NCBI GenBank assembly: GCA_003013855.2
Contig: ML058493.1
Location: 372,001 to 436,000, forward strand
Direction: 5' to 3'
DNA length: 64,000 nucleotides
Source of the DNA: Liriodendron chinense
Lineage: Eukaryota; Streptophyta; Magnoliopsida; Magnoliales; Magnoliaceae
Positions 24,384 through 34,974 of the stretch are shown here, piece by piece. The position numbers and the translations under genes were made by a program. The notes beneath the pieces were generated by a model. It was not told the origin of the DNA and ran no database searches. It worked only from the letters and a program-made list of their open reading frames with translations. The stretch's first letter is position 1. Each line of letters opens with the position of its first letter.

Positions 24384-25312
24384 ATAGATGGGATATTACC
24401 CCACCAGGACTTAGTGGATGGTCCAGTAAGGGGCTCTGTGGGGTCTACCATGATGTATGTGTTGTATCCACACCATCAATTCAGTTTTACAGATCATTTT
24501 AGGGCATGGGGCCAAAAATGCATCATAGCCAAGGCTCAAGTGAACCACACAAAAGGAAGCGGTGAGCATTGAATGCTTACCATTGAAAAATGTCTCGAGG
24601 GTTCATCCACTTCCGTGTGAGCTCATGAACAAGTTGGATGGCAAGTAAACTGTCTCGGTGAGCCCTAGGAAGGTTTCAATTGTTGGTGTCCTTGTCACAT
24701 GCTTCTTGTGGTGTGGTACAATTGAGACTTGGATCTTTCTTATTTTTTGGCCTCTTTCATAAAATGATCTATTAAAATGGATGGATGTTGTGGATGAAAT
24801 AAATACATTAAGATGGCCCCAGAAAGCCCTGACAAACCTGGTAATCATACAGACCTGGATGTATGGGAAAAACAAATATCAGCTTGATCTAAAACTTCTG
24901 TGGCCCCTACGAAGCTTTTAATGGTGGGCGTTCAATTAACATTGTGTTCCTATGATGTGATCCACCTGAGATTTAAATCTACATTAGTTCTGGACTCATA
25001 TCATAAAATGATCTGGAAAAATGTATGGATGGCAGTGGATGAAACACATACATCATGGTGGGACCACAGAAATGGTACACCTGAAACAGGCAATTTGGAA
25101 TTTTTAATGGTGTGGCACTAAATTACCATTATTTCTTGTGATATGGTCCACTTTAGATTTGGATCTATGTCAATTTTGGGCTCATACCATAACATAATTT
25201 AAAAAAATGTATAGACGGTGTGGATGAAACACATACATCATGGTTGGTCCCATAGAGCACCGATAAGTACTAACCAGTGGCTAGTCAGGGTCACTAGCCA
25301 ATCCATGCACAC
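24384..25312. mobile_element. GGGCCCACC-family long foldback
   Basis: The left arm has GGCTCTGTGGGGTCTACCATGATGTATGTG and the right arm CACATACATCATGGTTGGTCCCATAGAGCACC, its mirror. Internal mirrored blocks such as TGGACCACA/TGTGGTCCA and CATTTTAGGGCATG repeat two or three times, so the structure is an internally duplicated foldback of about 0.9 kb. It contains no gene. Confidence 0.7.
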
Positions 25313-26089
25313 TAACCCTAATCGTGTGAGTCGAAGTTGATATATTTTATGTATATTTATCCCATTAATCAATTTTTAAATATCATTTTACAATGCCACA
25401 CCAAACCTTAAGACTTAAAATCCAAATCTCAATGGCTAAATTAGAGTTTACGTCCAATGACTGCACATTTCTTGGATTTTCATGAGATCGGCAAGTCGCA
25501 GTGCAATTTTGAATAAAACATTTTGCCCAAATTAAAATTCTGATCTAGTTACTTTATTCTACTCATCAATATCTTCAATTTGGATGGTCACTCACCTTGA
25601 TCGTATTTCAGATGAGAAAGATATTGGATGGACAAGATTGATCAATAATATGATGGGTCATATCTTACAATCCAACAGTTAGATTATAGTAAAATTTAAT
25701 CTAAACATCTGAAGTCATTTACTCTTCAATCTTGACCAATCAGATTGTCCAAAATCTGTCTAGATCTAGACAAATTGATCGTGCCCATTTAAAGAGTTTT
25801 GGACGGATCTTATTAGTTTTAGGTCAGATTGGGTTAGAATTTTGTTCTATAACCTATTTAGCATGTTCCAAATATATCTGGCCCTTCATATCAACTTTAG
25901 AATTTCCTGATCATAGAATTTGATCAATCTAATCATTATAAGTTATTCTTGCAATTACACATCATTATACTTAGGCCATCATTTTTTGTACAAGTGAACT
26001 TGTGGGTATGCATAAACCAATCTGATCGATAGGCAAGTAACTCAACGACTGTAATTTTTTATTTTCAACCATTCAATAAATGTCCACAA

Positions 26090-26570
26090 GTAAATTTGGT
26101 CTGCTCATTTCAAATTTCTCAATTTTTTTTCAATCTCAAATTTTTATTTTTAAATATTTTTTTTTTCAAAATCTCAATCGTTTTTTAAAATATCAATAAT
26201 TTTTTTTTCAAACTTTTGAAGTTTTTCAAACTTATCAAAAATCTTTTTCAAAATTATTAATTATATTCAAAGATATCAATTTTTTCAAGATGCCATTTTT
26301 TTTAAATGTTTTTTTTTAAATCGCAATTATTTTTTCAAAATCTAATTTTTTTCAAACATAGTAAATTTTTTTCCAAACTTTTAGACTTTTTGTTTTCTCA
26401 AAATCACAATTGTTTTAAATATTCAATTTTCTTATTCAAAATGTTAATTTTTGTGTCAAAACCTTAGTGATTTTTTAATTCTTAATGTTTTTTTAAAATC
26501 TCAATTTTTTTCTCAAATATTGTCAATTTTTTCAAGATGCCCATTTTCTTTTTTCAAAATCCTAGTTTTG
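26090..26570. repeat. T-rich degenerate (TTTTTCAAAATCTCAAT)n tract
   Basis: About 480 bp built from short variants of TTTTTTCAAA and ATCTCAATTTTT with very strong T/A strand asymmetry. It ends where the right subterminal repeats of the CACTA element begin. Slippage-generated low-complexity DNA is the simplest reading. Confidence 0.75.
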
Positions 26571-27019
26571 TTTATTAATCTTAGATTTTATTTCGAAGGG
26601 ACAAAAATTTGACGGTTATGGGCCGTCGAATTTATAATAAGTCGATGGTAATTAGCAATCGAATTTGAGACCCTAAATTGGATGTCTTTAGACCTTTTTT
26701 GCGAGTTTGTAAGAATTCGACGGTCATTACCAGTCGAATTTAGGGCGCTAAATTCGACGATTTTAGCCTGTCGAATTTTTTCGCGCTTTAATTTCAATTA
26801 TAATAATTCGACGGTCATTAGCAATCGAATTTTAGGACCAAAATTCGACGGTTTAAGACTGTCAAATTTTCCACGAACTAAATTCAATAGATGGACCGTC
26901 AAATTTCGTAGTCAAATTAACACTTTTTCACGTAGTGGTCATCTCCCAGAATAGGCCTATAACTCAGGCTTAATGTCCCATACCGCCAACCTGGCTCATA
27001 AAACTTCTCATATTCATCA

Positions 27020-27300
27020 ATTTTATCTTCAATGGATCCATCACAGGTAACATATCAAACAAGGATCCCCTTGGCACTTATCAACAAAGCACACATGGTA
27101 GTGCCAACACTTAACAACACGGCATATACAACCAACAATACATACATGGTGATGTCAACACTTAATATTTAATGTCAAGGCATATTCATTGAATAATACA
27201 CATGGTAATGCCAACTCCTACTACAAAACAGGAAGGCATATTCATCTAAAAATGTCCACATGGTAATGCCAATATAACAAGTCTTCATATGGGCTTCATC
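27020..27300. repeat. Degenerate tandem array in the solo LTR
   Basis: About four copies of a unit of roughly 65-75 bp containing ACATGGTAATGCCAA and GGCATATTCA. It occupies the same relative place (between GA tract and LTR 3' end, minus orientation) as different arrays in the Tekay and X LTRs. Confidence 0.65.
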
Positions 27301-28014
27301 TCTTTACCTCAAATGATTACATCAATACGGGGTTAAGGGGTGTTCATTAACGTAACATCCATATATAGAATCCTGAATCACACAATATATCAATCATCAT
27401 GAGCATATAACAAACATAAATTGAGCAGTTTCCACATAAGCATATACATCATCATGGTTCCTTTTCCAAACACCTAAGCATAAATCATAGTTCATATACA
27501 TCAAAATTCAGAGTACACATTAAGAAATACCATACAAATCATAATCATATGAAGAGATTTCAACAACACGATTTCAAGAAATCACACAACAAAACCCTAG
27601 TTTCTAAGCATAGAATCGACAAGAAATCCGATATTAGTGTAACTAGGCTTAAAGGAAATCCTCACCTCTGAGTTTAGATGATTTGAAACGCTATTAAAAT
27701 CGTGAAACTCTTCTTTAATCCAAACCTAGGAAAGTTAATGAAGAATACAAGATTAAGACGTAGATTTGTATGGTTTTAATGGCTATGATCAACTAGGGTT
27801 AGATTTACACCTAAGGGTTAAGATTAGGCTAGTTTTAGGAAACAAAACCATAGTTTAGATGGACCTTACCTCTCACAGCGACGGCTAAGCTCAGGATTCC
27901 CTAGCTGAGTTGACTCGGTACCGAAACCGATCTCCTCCTCCTCTCTTTTTTTCTTCTCTTCTTTCTTCTTCTTTTCCAGACCTGGAACGAAGTCCAGCAA
28001 GAGCAAGGGCAACA

Positions 28015-28015
<1 letters not shown>

Positions 28016-28057
<42 letters not shown>
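28016..28057. repeat. (CT)n microsatellite in the solo LTR leader
   Basis: CT run on the plus strand, so GA on the strand of the LTR. It lies about 55 bp downstream (minus orientation) of the TATA box at 28,112-28,119, like the GA tract after the TATA box of the Tekay LTRs. Confidence 0.95.
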
Positions 28058-28059
<2 letters not shown>

Positions 28060-28111
28060 CTCCACGGTCTCTCTCTCTATTGTTTCTTGAAGGAGGAGAA
28101 ACGAATGGACG

Positions 28112-28119
28112 ATTTTATA
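28112..28119 (-). promoter_or_regulatory. TATA box of the solo LTR
   Basis: The minus strand reads GCTATAAAATCG, followed after about 50 bp by the GA tract. It sits about 930 bp from the LTR start at 29,047, similar to the Tekay LTR (TATA about 1,135 bp from its start). Confidence 0.6.
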
Positions 28120-29052
28120 GCTAACCTAGGCGATAGGTGCGAACGAACGGATCCCAATTTCCTAGTTTGAGTGAGAGATGGATACAGGGTCATATTCTTA
28201 GGTTGGATTGCGTATATGAAACGTTGAGAGGCTAGGTGGGGTCCACAAGAAGCTTTGGGTGAAGTTTGGACTAATCATGTGAAGCGGATCAGCAGATCTT
28301 GATCATCTTTGGGTTTGAATGGTGGTTAGGAGTGGGCTGCTAGATCGACGAATAGCCAAAAGACTTCAAAGATTGAGGATTACCAGGCCACAGTCCTAAT
28401 GGACAGCTTAGATTACACATTTAGGGCTCACTAGAGAGACTGTGTGGATCGCCATTGGCGGTAGCGGCGACGTTGTCACTGTCGTGTCCGAAGGAGACGA
28501 GTGGGCCTGTCTGGTTTGGGCGCTGAATTATGCATGCGATGCACACTGGCTCTCACCTTGATGTATATATGAAATCCACTCCATTCAGTAAATAAGCCAC
28601 GAAATTTAAGAGGTTGGTACCAAAAATGGGACAGATTCGAGGTCAGGTGGCTCACTTATAATCAAATTTCTGATTAGGGCATTTGTAGAGTAATCGGAGG
28701 GTTGAAATTCGAGGTGTATGGTTAAAATGTGCTCAAAAACTTATATATGGAGTTTTGCGTGAAGATGATCATCAAAAACCATAATACTAAAAAGTGACAA
28801 TTTAACTTAATTCTAACTAATGGCATTTTCGTAATTATCTGAAAATTGTGAGATTTTTTAAAATCCGATCTTTCTACTATGTTTATGGGATTATTCTAAG
28901 TAACTTTTGTAAAGAGTCCCCTATTGGATCTCTTACGGATGGTCCGTTGTTTTCAAAATAAAATAAACGTTTGATATTTTAGTTAAAAATAAAATCAATA
29001 AAAAATCCAAAAAATTCTTAAATAATCCTAAAAATCCGGGTGTTACATATCA

Positions 29053-31849
29053 AGCATAAGGAAAATGCCGCATTAAACATAAAAAAAAAAAAAAAAAAAA
29101 GTGCCCTATCAACACAATTTTAAACATCACACCCTAATGAGGTAAACACGTCATTTTATTTTTTTATTTTTTAGTCCACACATCCCACAGTTAGTATACA
29201 CACCCACAGTGTTAGTTGCCCTTTAATGTTAGTCACCCCCACGATGGGATTGGATACCTTGACTTTAGTGTTGAGACAAGGTTATCTTCACTCAATCTAC
29301 CACTATCCCAAAGGTGTGAGTGGATGTAAGCATGTGTGTGTGTACGGACCTAATCATACTACCACCAACAACCAAAATGGTGCAAACTAAGTAGGGTCCA
29401 CAAGCAATCATGGTTGTATCCCAGGGGATAATCAAAGTAAGCCCTACAAGTGCTATAAGTGTCCCCCCAAATGTGGCCCATGTATGCACAAAACATGGCC
29501 CAGGTTGGGCTTAAATAAGAAATCCTACTAGGCCTTGAGGAAAAACCCCACTAGCGGTGTGAACCGTCCATTTGGCATGCATTGCCCACTTAAGACTTAA
29601 TTTTGCCTCATTATCAGGCTCGTGTACTAAAATGAGTTGACAAAACCGATGGCTGGCTGCGATATACAACCCATCATCAAGGTAGGCCACGACAACAGGC
29701 CACACCCGCTGGACAGTGTAGGCAGCACCCACACTGTCCACTGTCCATGCGGCTGGATGGCTGGATAAAATACATGAAACACGGTGGTCCCCTCCTCAGC
29801 CCGGTCTAGGTGGACGGCCTCGATAAGATATATATGGTGGGCCTCTCCAAGATGCTGAATAACAATTAAACATCATGGCCTGCTCACGGATCATTACAAT
29901 GGTAGGCGTTCAATCAAAGACCGTTTATAGGAAACGTAATCCAGCTGATAAGTTTTGGATCTGGTCATGCAATGGGCTGGAACAAAGGATGGATGGTGTG
30001 GATTTCTCCAAAGAGACTAGAAAAACAGATGGGCAGCGTGGGTGTACACAAACATCACTGGTGATTGCCCATGGAGGTTTTACGGTAGGTGTTTACATAC
30101 ACCACTGTTTACAACAGTGGTCTCTGCTTAGAATTCTATTCTGCCTTGTTCCTAAGAATGAAAAATTGATGGGCGGAGTCGTTATAACAACTAGATCATA
30201 GTGGGTCCAGTACTGTTCCCATCAGTGGGGCCCACCTGGGGTCTGGATTTGTTACGGGAGTGGAATGTAATTACATCACATGTAACTCCAGGGAGGTTTC
30301 GAAAAATGGGTGCCGTTGCTAGCAACCCAGATGGACGGTGTGGATGTCTCACCATATCACGTGGGCCCCACCGCATGGTAGGCCACCACAAAATTTGCTG
30401 AAAAACAGATGGCTTGGGTGGATTTATGAGGGACGTGACTGTGGACACAGGGAAGCTTTCAACGCTGGACGGTGGATGGGGGGCCCACAGAGCTTCTAAA
30501 TAATGTTGCTCTACTTGTGTTTTTCTTTCATCTAGGTCTACATGACCTTGTGAACTGGCTGGTTGGCAAAGAAACTTCATACTGCGGACCCCACACGCTG
30601 CAACGGTGGGCCCCAGGCAGCTTAGATATTGGTTGATCCCCACTGTTTTATGTGGTGGGGCCCATCTGAGATAGTACCTACTTCATTTTTTAGCTTAGGT
30701 CTAGAAAAATGGTGGGGCCAGGTGGGTTTAGTTAGGTCACCCACGTAATAGTGGACCCCACGAAACTTTGCATGGTAGGCGTTCAACTCTCACTGTTTCC
30801 TTGGGCGTGGTCCTCTTACACCGGGCCCAGGCTCGCAAATGAGCTGCCACATGAATGGACAACAAGGATAAAACAGATACATCAGAGCAGGTTTTCCACT
30901 TGAACCTTGGATATATGCTACAGTTTTGGTTCAGCCCGCGAGGACCCGTGGCCCACTACTGATCAGATTCGGTTGGCCACCTGGATAGGATACGTATATC
31001 ATGGTAGGAGTCCATGTACGGCTCCTGGATTGGATGGCAAATAAAATTACAGTGGGCCCAGCCCATAGTGGGTGCCTCCTAAATTTCTGGATCTATCTTG
31101 TTTACGGTTGGCCCACCAGGGCCCGTTCCCCCTTCTTGTGGCCAGATCAGGTGGGCCCCTAGGACCTACATCATGGTGGGAGTCGACATGGGTCCCACAG
31201 CTCCTGATTAGGCAGTGAACGCACGTCACATTGGGCCAGTAGCTAGACCCAAGAAGGTTTCAACCATGGACGTCAATCCTCACAATTTCCTTTGCTGCGG
31301 TCCCTCTGAGCTTGGATTTGGCCCATCCCATGGGTTGGGAAGATGACTGGACGGTGTGGGTATCATACACCTTGTGTGAGCCCCACTGATCGGTGGGCCA
31401 CACCCTGAAATAAGCTGGAAAAATGGATAAACTGCATAGATAAAACACGTAAATAATGCTGGACCCTACTGTCCAGCAGATTCCAACAATGTGCATCGAT
31501 TAACCCTGCTAGCTACTTCTGGTAGTAATGGGTCCCACATAATAGAGGGATGGTAAGGATATAATGTAAACATCAGGGTGGGGTCCACAGTAGGCCCACA
31601 CGGTGGCCTAGCAAGGTGGCAAACAAAAATAAGAGAAGACCTTGGAAACTGTTCAAGGGTGGGAATCAATCCCTGCTGTATGGCCCACCGTAGATTTGAA
31701 TTTGCTTTAATTTTAGGGTCAAGCCCTTAGATGGGCTATCTAAATGGATGGACAGCTAGGATATGGAATACTTACCTCAAGGTCGGGCCCTGAGTCACAG
31801 TAGGGCCCATGAAGGTTTCAAATGGATGTCATTGTTCCCACTACGTACG
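29053..31849. other. Cluster of GGGCCCACC-family foldbacks, no genes
   Basis: Nearly continuous mirrored blocks of GTGGGGCCCACC, ATGGACGGTGTGGAT, AGTGGACCACA and ACATCATGGTGGG from about 29,500 onward, apparently several insertions of the same foldback family next to or inside each other. Before that is a poly-A stretch (29,079-29,100). The open frames here change strand every few hundred bases and are by-products of the inverted repeats. Confidence 0.65.
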
Positions 31850-32449
31850 TGTTGGAAATCCGATCAGCGGAAGCACCGAAGAGAATCAAACAATCACCAC
31901 AGAGCCACACAAGCAATCAATGCAAGACAAACGAATTTTACATGGAAAATCCTTGTGGGAAAAAAACAATGGCATAAAGCGACACCTCCACTATGAATCT
32001 CAGACGATTGCAAAGCTAATCTACCCACAAGTAGATCCCAAAGATGAACAAAACTGACTCAAACCTCACAATCCTCTCCCCAAGCCCTAATCACTAACTG
32101 TGACTCCTTGGTATTGATTAGGATACCTCTCAACATGATTAGGAGGTGTTTAAATAGGACTTCATCCCGATTTGGAAACATACAATGCGAAACCGCGTAA
32201 GAAAAATGTCTTCCGCATGTCAGTCGATTGGTCGGCGACCTGCAAAAAGGGTCCAGAGAGTTTTGCCCCAAAAACGTCCTTCAGCCTCAAAATACGACTG
32301 GTCGGGAGACCGGTCGGAGCCTCCTGCAGACCGGTCCGCCGATCGGTCTGAGACGCCCAGAAAATTGTCGAGTCCTTGCCGTGACAATCTGTCCATTGGC
32401 CGACTGGTCGGTGGACACAATTTTGCATAGTTTTGTAAGACTCCCAACA
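31850..32449 (-). mobile_element. Copia solo LTR (Tork-like), 600 bp
   Basis: The plus-strand ends are TGTTGGAAATCC and GACTCCCAACA, a 6-bp perfect inverted terminus (TGTTGG...CCAACA). They are flanked by the 5-bp duplication GTACG (31,845-31,849 and 32,450-32,454). On the minus strand it starts TGTTGGGAGTC, has a TATA-like TATTTAAA near 32,148, and ends with the block CACAAGGATTTTCCATGTAAA ... TTCCGCTGAT typical of Copia LTR tails, so minus orientation is inferred. There is no PBS, PPT or internal region. It carries palindromic ACCGGTCGG motifs (32,215-32,410). Confidence 0.85.
32215..32410. repeat. Palindromic GACCGGTCGG motifs in the Copia solo LTR
   Basis: Variants of one word occur six or more times in both orientations: GATTGGTCGGCGACC, CGACTGGTCGGGAGACCGGTCGG, GACCGGTCCGCCGATCGGTC, GGCCGACTGGTCGG. 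On the LTR strand they lie just upstream of the TATA-like site. The core is the same as in the array at 60,984. Confidence 0.75.
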
Positions 32450-32454
32450 GTACG

Positions 32455-32765
32455 TACTCTCTGTTGATTTAGACCTAGGGAGGTTTCATGGTAGGTTGCA
32501 TTATCTCCGCTAATCACTACCGCAAATGGTGGGGCCCACAAAAGTTTGGATCAAGCTGACAATTCATTTGGGCCCCTAATCTAGGCCAACATGGTCAAAT
32601 CAACCGGTTGAGCGACAAATAAACATCACTGGTGGGCCCCACAGCATGGGATGCACGTTGGACAGTGTGGTGCCACTGTAGGCCCCATAAAAGTTCAGAG
32701 AAAGAGAGAGGGAAGGGTCACAACAATGTGAGCCCCCGCCACTATGGGGCCCAAATAAATAACAA
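32455..32765. other. Remainder of the GGGCCCACC foldback cluster
   Basis: Continues the foldback vocabulary interrupted by the solo LTR (GGTGGGGCCCACA, ACATCACTGGTGGGCCCC). No gene. Confidence 0.6.
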
Positions 32766-32769
32766 CACA

Positions 32770-33297
32770 TATAAACCTCATTTTCATTTTGATTAATTTA
32801 GCTTAAGTTTCCTCCTTATCATAAGTTTTTGCTAAGCTATATATCTATGAGAATGTCGCTGGATAGGTAAAACTTTCAAATGACCATCTTATGCATGCTC
32901 CATGTTATTTGTTAAATGTGTATATGCACCCTTAATACATTTCATTATCAAAATGTATTTATCCGTAAATGTATGATTTATAAAGCTTTCCACAATTATG
33001 TATGTATTAATATATCAATGGAATTGTCTCTTTGTCATTTATTGACCAAAAGGGGGAGAACAAGTCCCACCAAAATAAGTGTAATTTTTTTTGCAGGTTC
33101 TCTTTATTAAGGAAATTTGATGAATTTAGGGAGAGCAATTGAGGGAGAGCATCACATGTATTTATATGTCTTGTGGTATTCAAGTTGTAAATCTTTGTAA
33201 ATGATATATAATATTTTTAATTATTTTAATTTTCCATTGATATGGACCATGACAGGGTCTAGTTTAGTTTTGTTATGTAATTGACAAAGGGGGAGAT
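32770..33297 (+). mobile_element. 3' internal end of a truncated Sirevirus (Copia)
   Basis: Non-coding tail with two Sirevirus-type polypurine tracts, CAAAAGGGGGAGAAC (about 33,047) and GACAAAGGGGGAGAT (33,283-33,297), the second directly abutting an LTR start. The phrase TTTGTCATTTATTGACCAAAAGGGGG matches the typical post-pol region of SIRE/Maximus elements. Gag, pol and 5' LTR are missing; the left limit is uncertain. Confidence 0.7.
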
Positions 33298-34974
33298 TGT
33301 TAGTACATCGGTTTGTTAATAACGTAAGCTAAAAAGTCTTGAATTGGTTGAGCTTCCATTGGAAGACATTTAAAGACTGAAGACTCAAAAACTTAATGCA
33401 TAGAGGCCTGAAGATACAGGTCAACATAAGGTGCCTTGGTAAAACTAGCTTTAAACCTCTTAAGTTTTGAAACAACTTACCTATACATGTTTCATTACAT
33501 AGGTAAACATTTAACTCATCTAACCCAAGCCTTAGATTTTAAATGAACATGTTTAGTTAGGCTTAAAAGAGATGTAAAGTTGCTAATAAAAAGAAATTAA
33601 AATTAGCAAAAAATGGCAATTATCGATCGATCCATCAATCTCTCTTAATCCATCGACAAATCCCTCGATCGACCTAAGTATTGGAATTGAAGAAAATTTT
33701 CAACAACCTTTCTACTTAAAATCGAATTAGTTCGATTAATCGAACAACATCGCTCGATCGATCGAAAATAGCTATTATAGATCCATTTAAGATTTTTCTC
33801 TATAAGTCTAGCAGTTGTATCTTTGCAAGATTGATAGATTTTGATATTTTAAAGACCCTAGTGTATTCCAAGCTCTACAATACCTCATAGGCTCTATCTA
33901 AAAGAGATTCATGCCATCTTCTTAGTAATTCTTCACTTCAATGAGCATTCTAAGCACCTCTACAAGAAGAACATGATCTCAAGCATTCTCTAGAGTTTAG
34001 ACATCAATCTCATAGGCAAATCCTAATGTATCCATCAACTTCTAGAGTATCTATTTAGGTGAATCCCTATTTAGAAATCAATTAAGTCATTAGTTGTAAG
34101 AGATTTAACCAAATCTCCCATTACCTTGGTAGCCACATTTGAGCATTGTATGCAAGATAGCTGATCATAGGAGCTGAAGCATCTGCATCAAAGATTGAGA
34201 GAACACAAGAGAAGTGAATTCAAGAAGTAATTAATTAAAGGAACTCTAAAAAAAGAGCAACAATGGGGTTCAATCTAACAAGTAAGTTATTCAATTTTAA
34301 AATCCACATACTCTTTCCTTATGTAGGATTGAGTATAGAGTTTGTGACTCAAACCTACATAGGTTCTTATGTAAGACCATATTGCCACCAATATAGGTGA
34401 GTACATGTATAAGTCTTAGTGTAGGCCTCCGACGAGAGTGTATGTGTGTTAAGTTTTTCTGTAGGCCTCCAATAGGATTGTATACTTATAAGACATTATG
34501 TAGGCCTCTGGCGGGATTATACGCTTGCAAAGGTTAAGGGTGAACCTATTAAAAACTCCTAAGAAAGTGCAATCCAATACACTCGAGAGAAGAGCACATC
34601 CATCAAGAGTGAAGTAGCCAAGTAGCTGAATCACTATATATACTTATGTTTGCGATTGTGAATGTATGCAATTCTATTCATACTTATGTGTTTAATAGTT
34701 AAATAATATGAATGCTTGAATTGGATTGTATGCTAGGCACTTAATTGGTAAGCACACACACAAGATCACTATCTCCATCATACAAACTAGTTGCTCAACT
34801 TGTTGCATCATCTATAGTCTATATAGTTGGACCCACTTGGCTTCAAAGCCCAAGTATTATTTGCCTTATTAGTTTGAATTGTTACATTTTTTAATTGGTA
34901 CATAATTTTTAAGTGGTCTTATCCGCCCCCTCTAGGACTTAATTAGCTGCGATTTTAAGCTCCACAAGTTTTCA
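33298..34974 (+). mobile_element. Sirevirus 3' LTR
   Basis: Starts TGTTAGTACATCGG right after the PPT and ends ...CACAAGTTTTCA (1,677 bp). It contains the near-terminal words CCCCCTCTAGGACTTA shared with the LTRs at 41,889 and 59,863, a TATAAGT box at 33,801 and, just upstream of it, repeated TCGATCGATCGA palindromes (33,606-33,770). A tandem block with TGTAGGCCTCC occurs three times at 34,424-34,534. The end was chosen because all three Sirevirus LTRs here end in TTTCA. Confidence 0.78.
33606..33770. repeat. TCGATCGATCGA palindrome cluster upstream of Sirevirus TATA
   Basis: Palindromic words ATCGATCGAT, CTCGATCGAC, TTCGATTAATCGAA and TCGATCGATCGAA repeat within about 165 bp, ending 30 bp before the TATA box. 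Confidence 0.75.

Larger units (their letters stand above)
19282..26937. mobile_element. CACTA (En/Spm-type) transposon, defective, nested in the solo LTR
   Basis: The terminal inverted repeats are CACTACGTGAAAAAG (19,282) and CTTTTTCACGTAGTG (ending 26,937). The flanking 3-bp sites are CTC and GTC, an imperfect version of the expected 3-bp duplication. Both ends have dense subterminal repeats of TTCGACGGTC/GACCGTCGAA type (19,300-19,705 and 26,590-26,920), the typical binding sites of the TNP1-like accessory protein. The interior keeps a TNP1-like fragment near the left end on the minus strand. No TNP2-type DDE transposase frame was found. The interior also holds a foldback MITE, a GGGCCCACC foldback and a T-rich tract, so it is non-autonomous. 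The two LTR halves on either side together make one plausible LTR. Confidence 0.82.
18378..29047 (-). mobile_element. Solo Gypsy LTR (minus orientation), split by a CACTA element
   Basis: The plus-strand left end is TGTAACGCCTCGAAATTTCG and the right end is ...CCGGGTGTTACA. Both are flanked by the same 5 bp, TATCA (18,373-18,377 and 29,048-29,052). Read on the minus strand, the right end aligns with the start of the Tekay LTR at 46,550 (both have GACCATCCGTA/GACATCCGTA, TGCCATTAGTTA.A.TTAAGTTAA and AGTATTATGGTTT). Without the CACTA insert (19,282-26,937) about 3.0 kb remains, a normal Tekay-type LTR length. There is no PBS beside the left end and no internal region, so it is a solo LTR left by LTR-LTR recombination. 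On the minus strand it carries a TATA box, a GA tract, a tandem array and a small acidic reading frame. Confidence 0.85.

Noticed and set aside
30191..30643. 150-codon minus frame
   Set aside because: Lies in the GGGCCCACC foldback cluster. The same DNA words recur in both orientations elsewhere and no protein family fits.
32162..32541. Several overlapping 75-88-codon frames on both strands
   Set aside because: They arise from the GC-rich palindromic motifs of the Copia solo LTR and are not codon-like.
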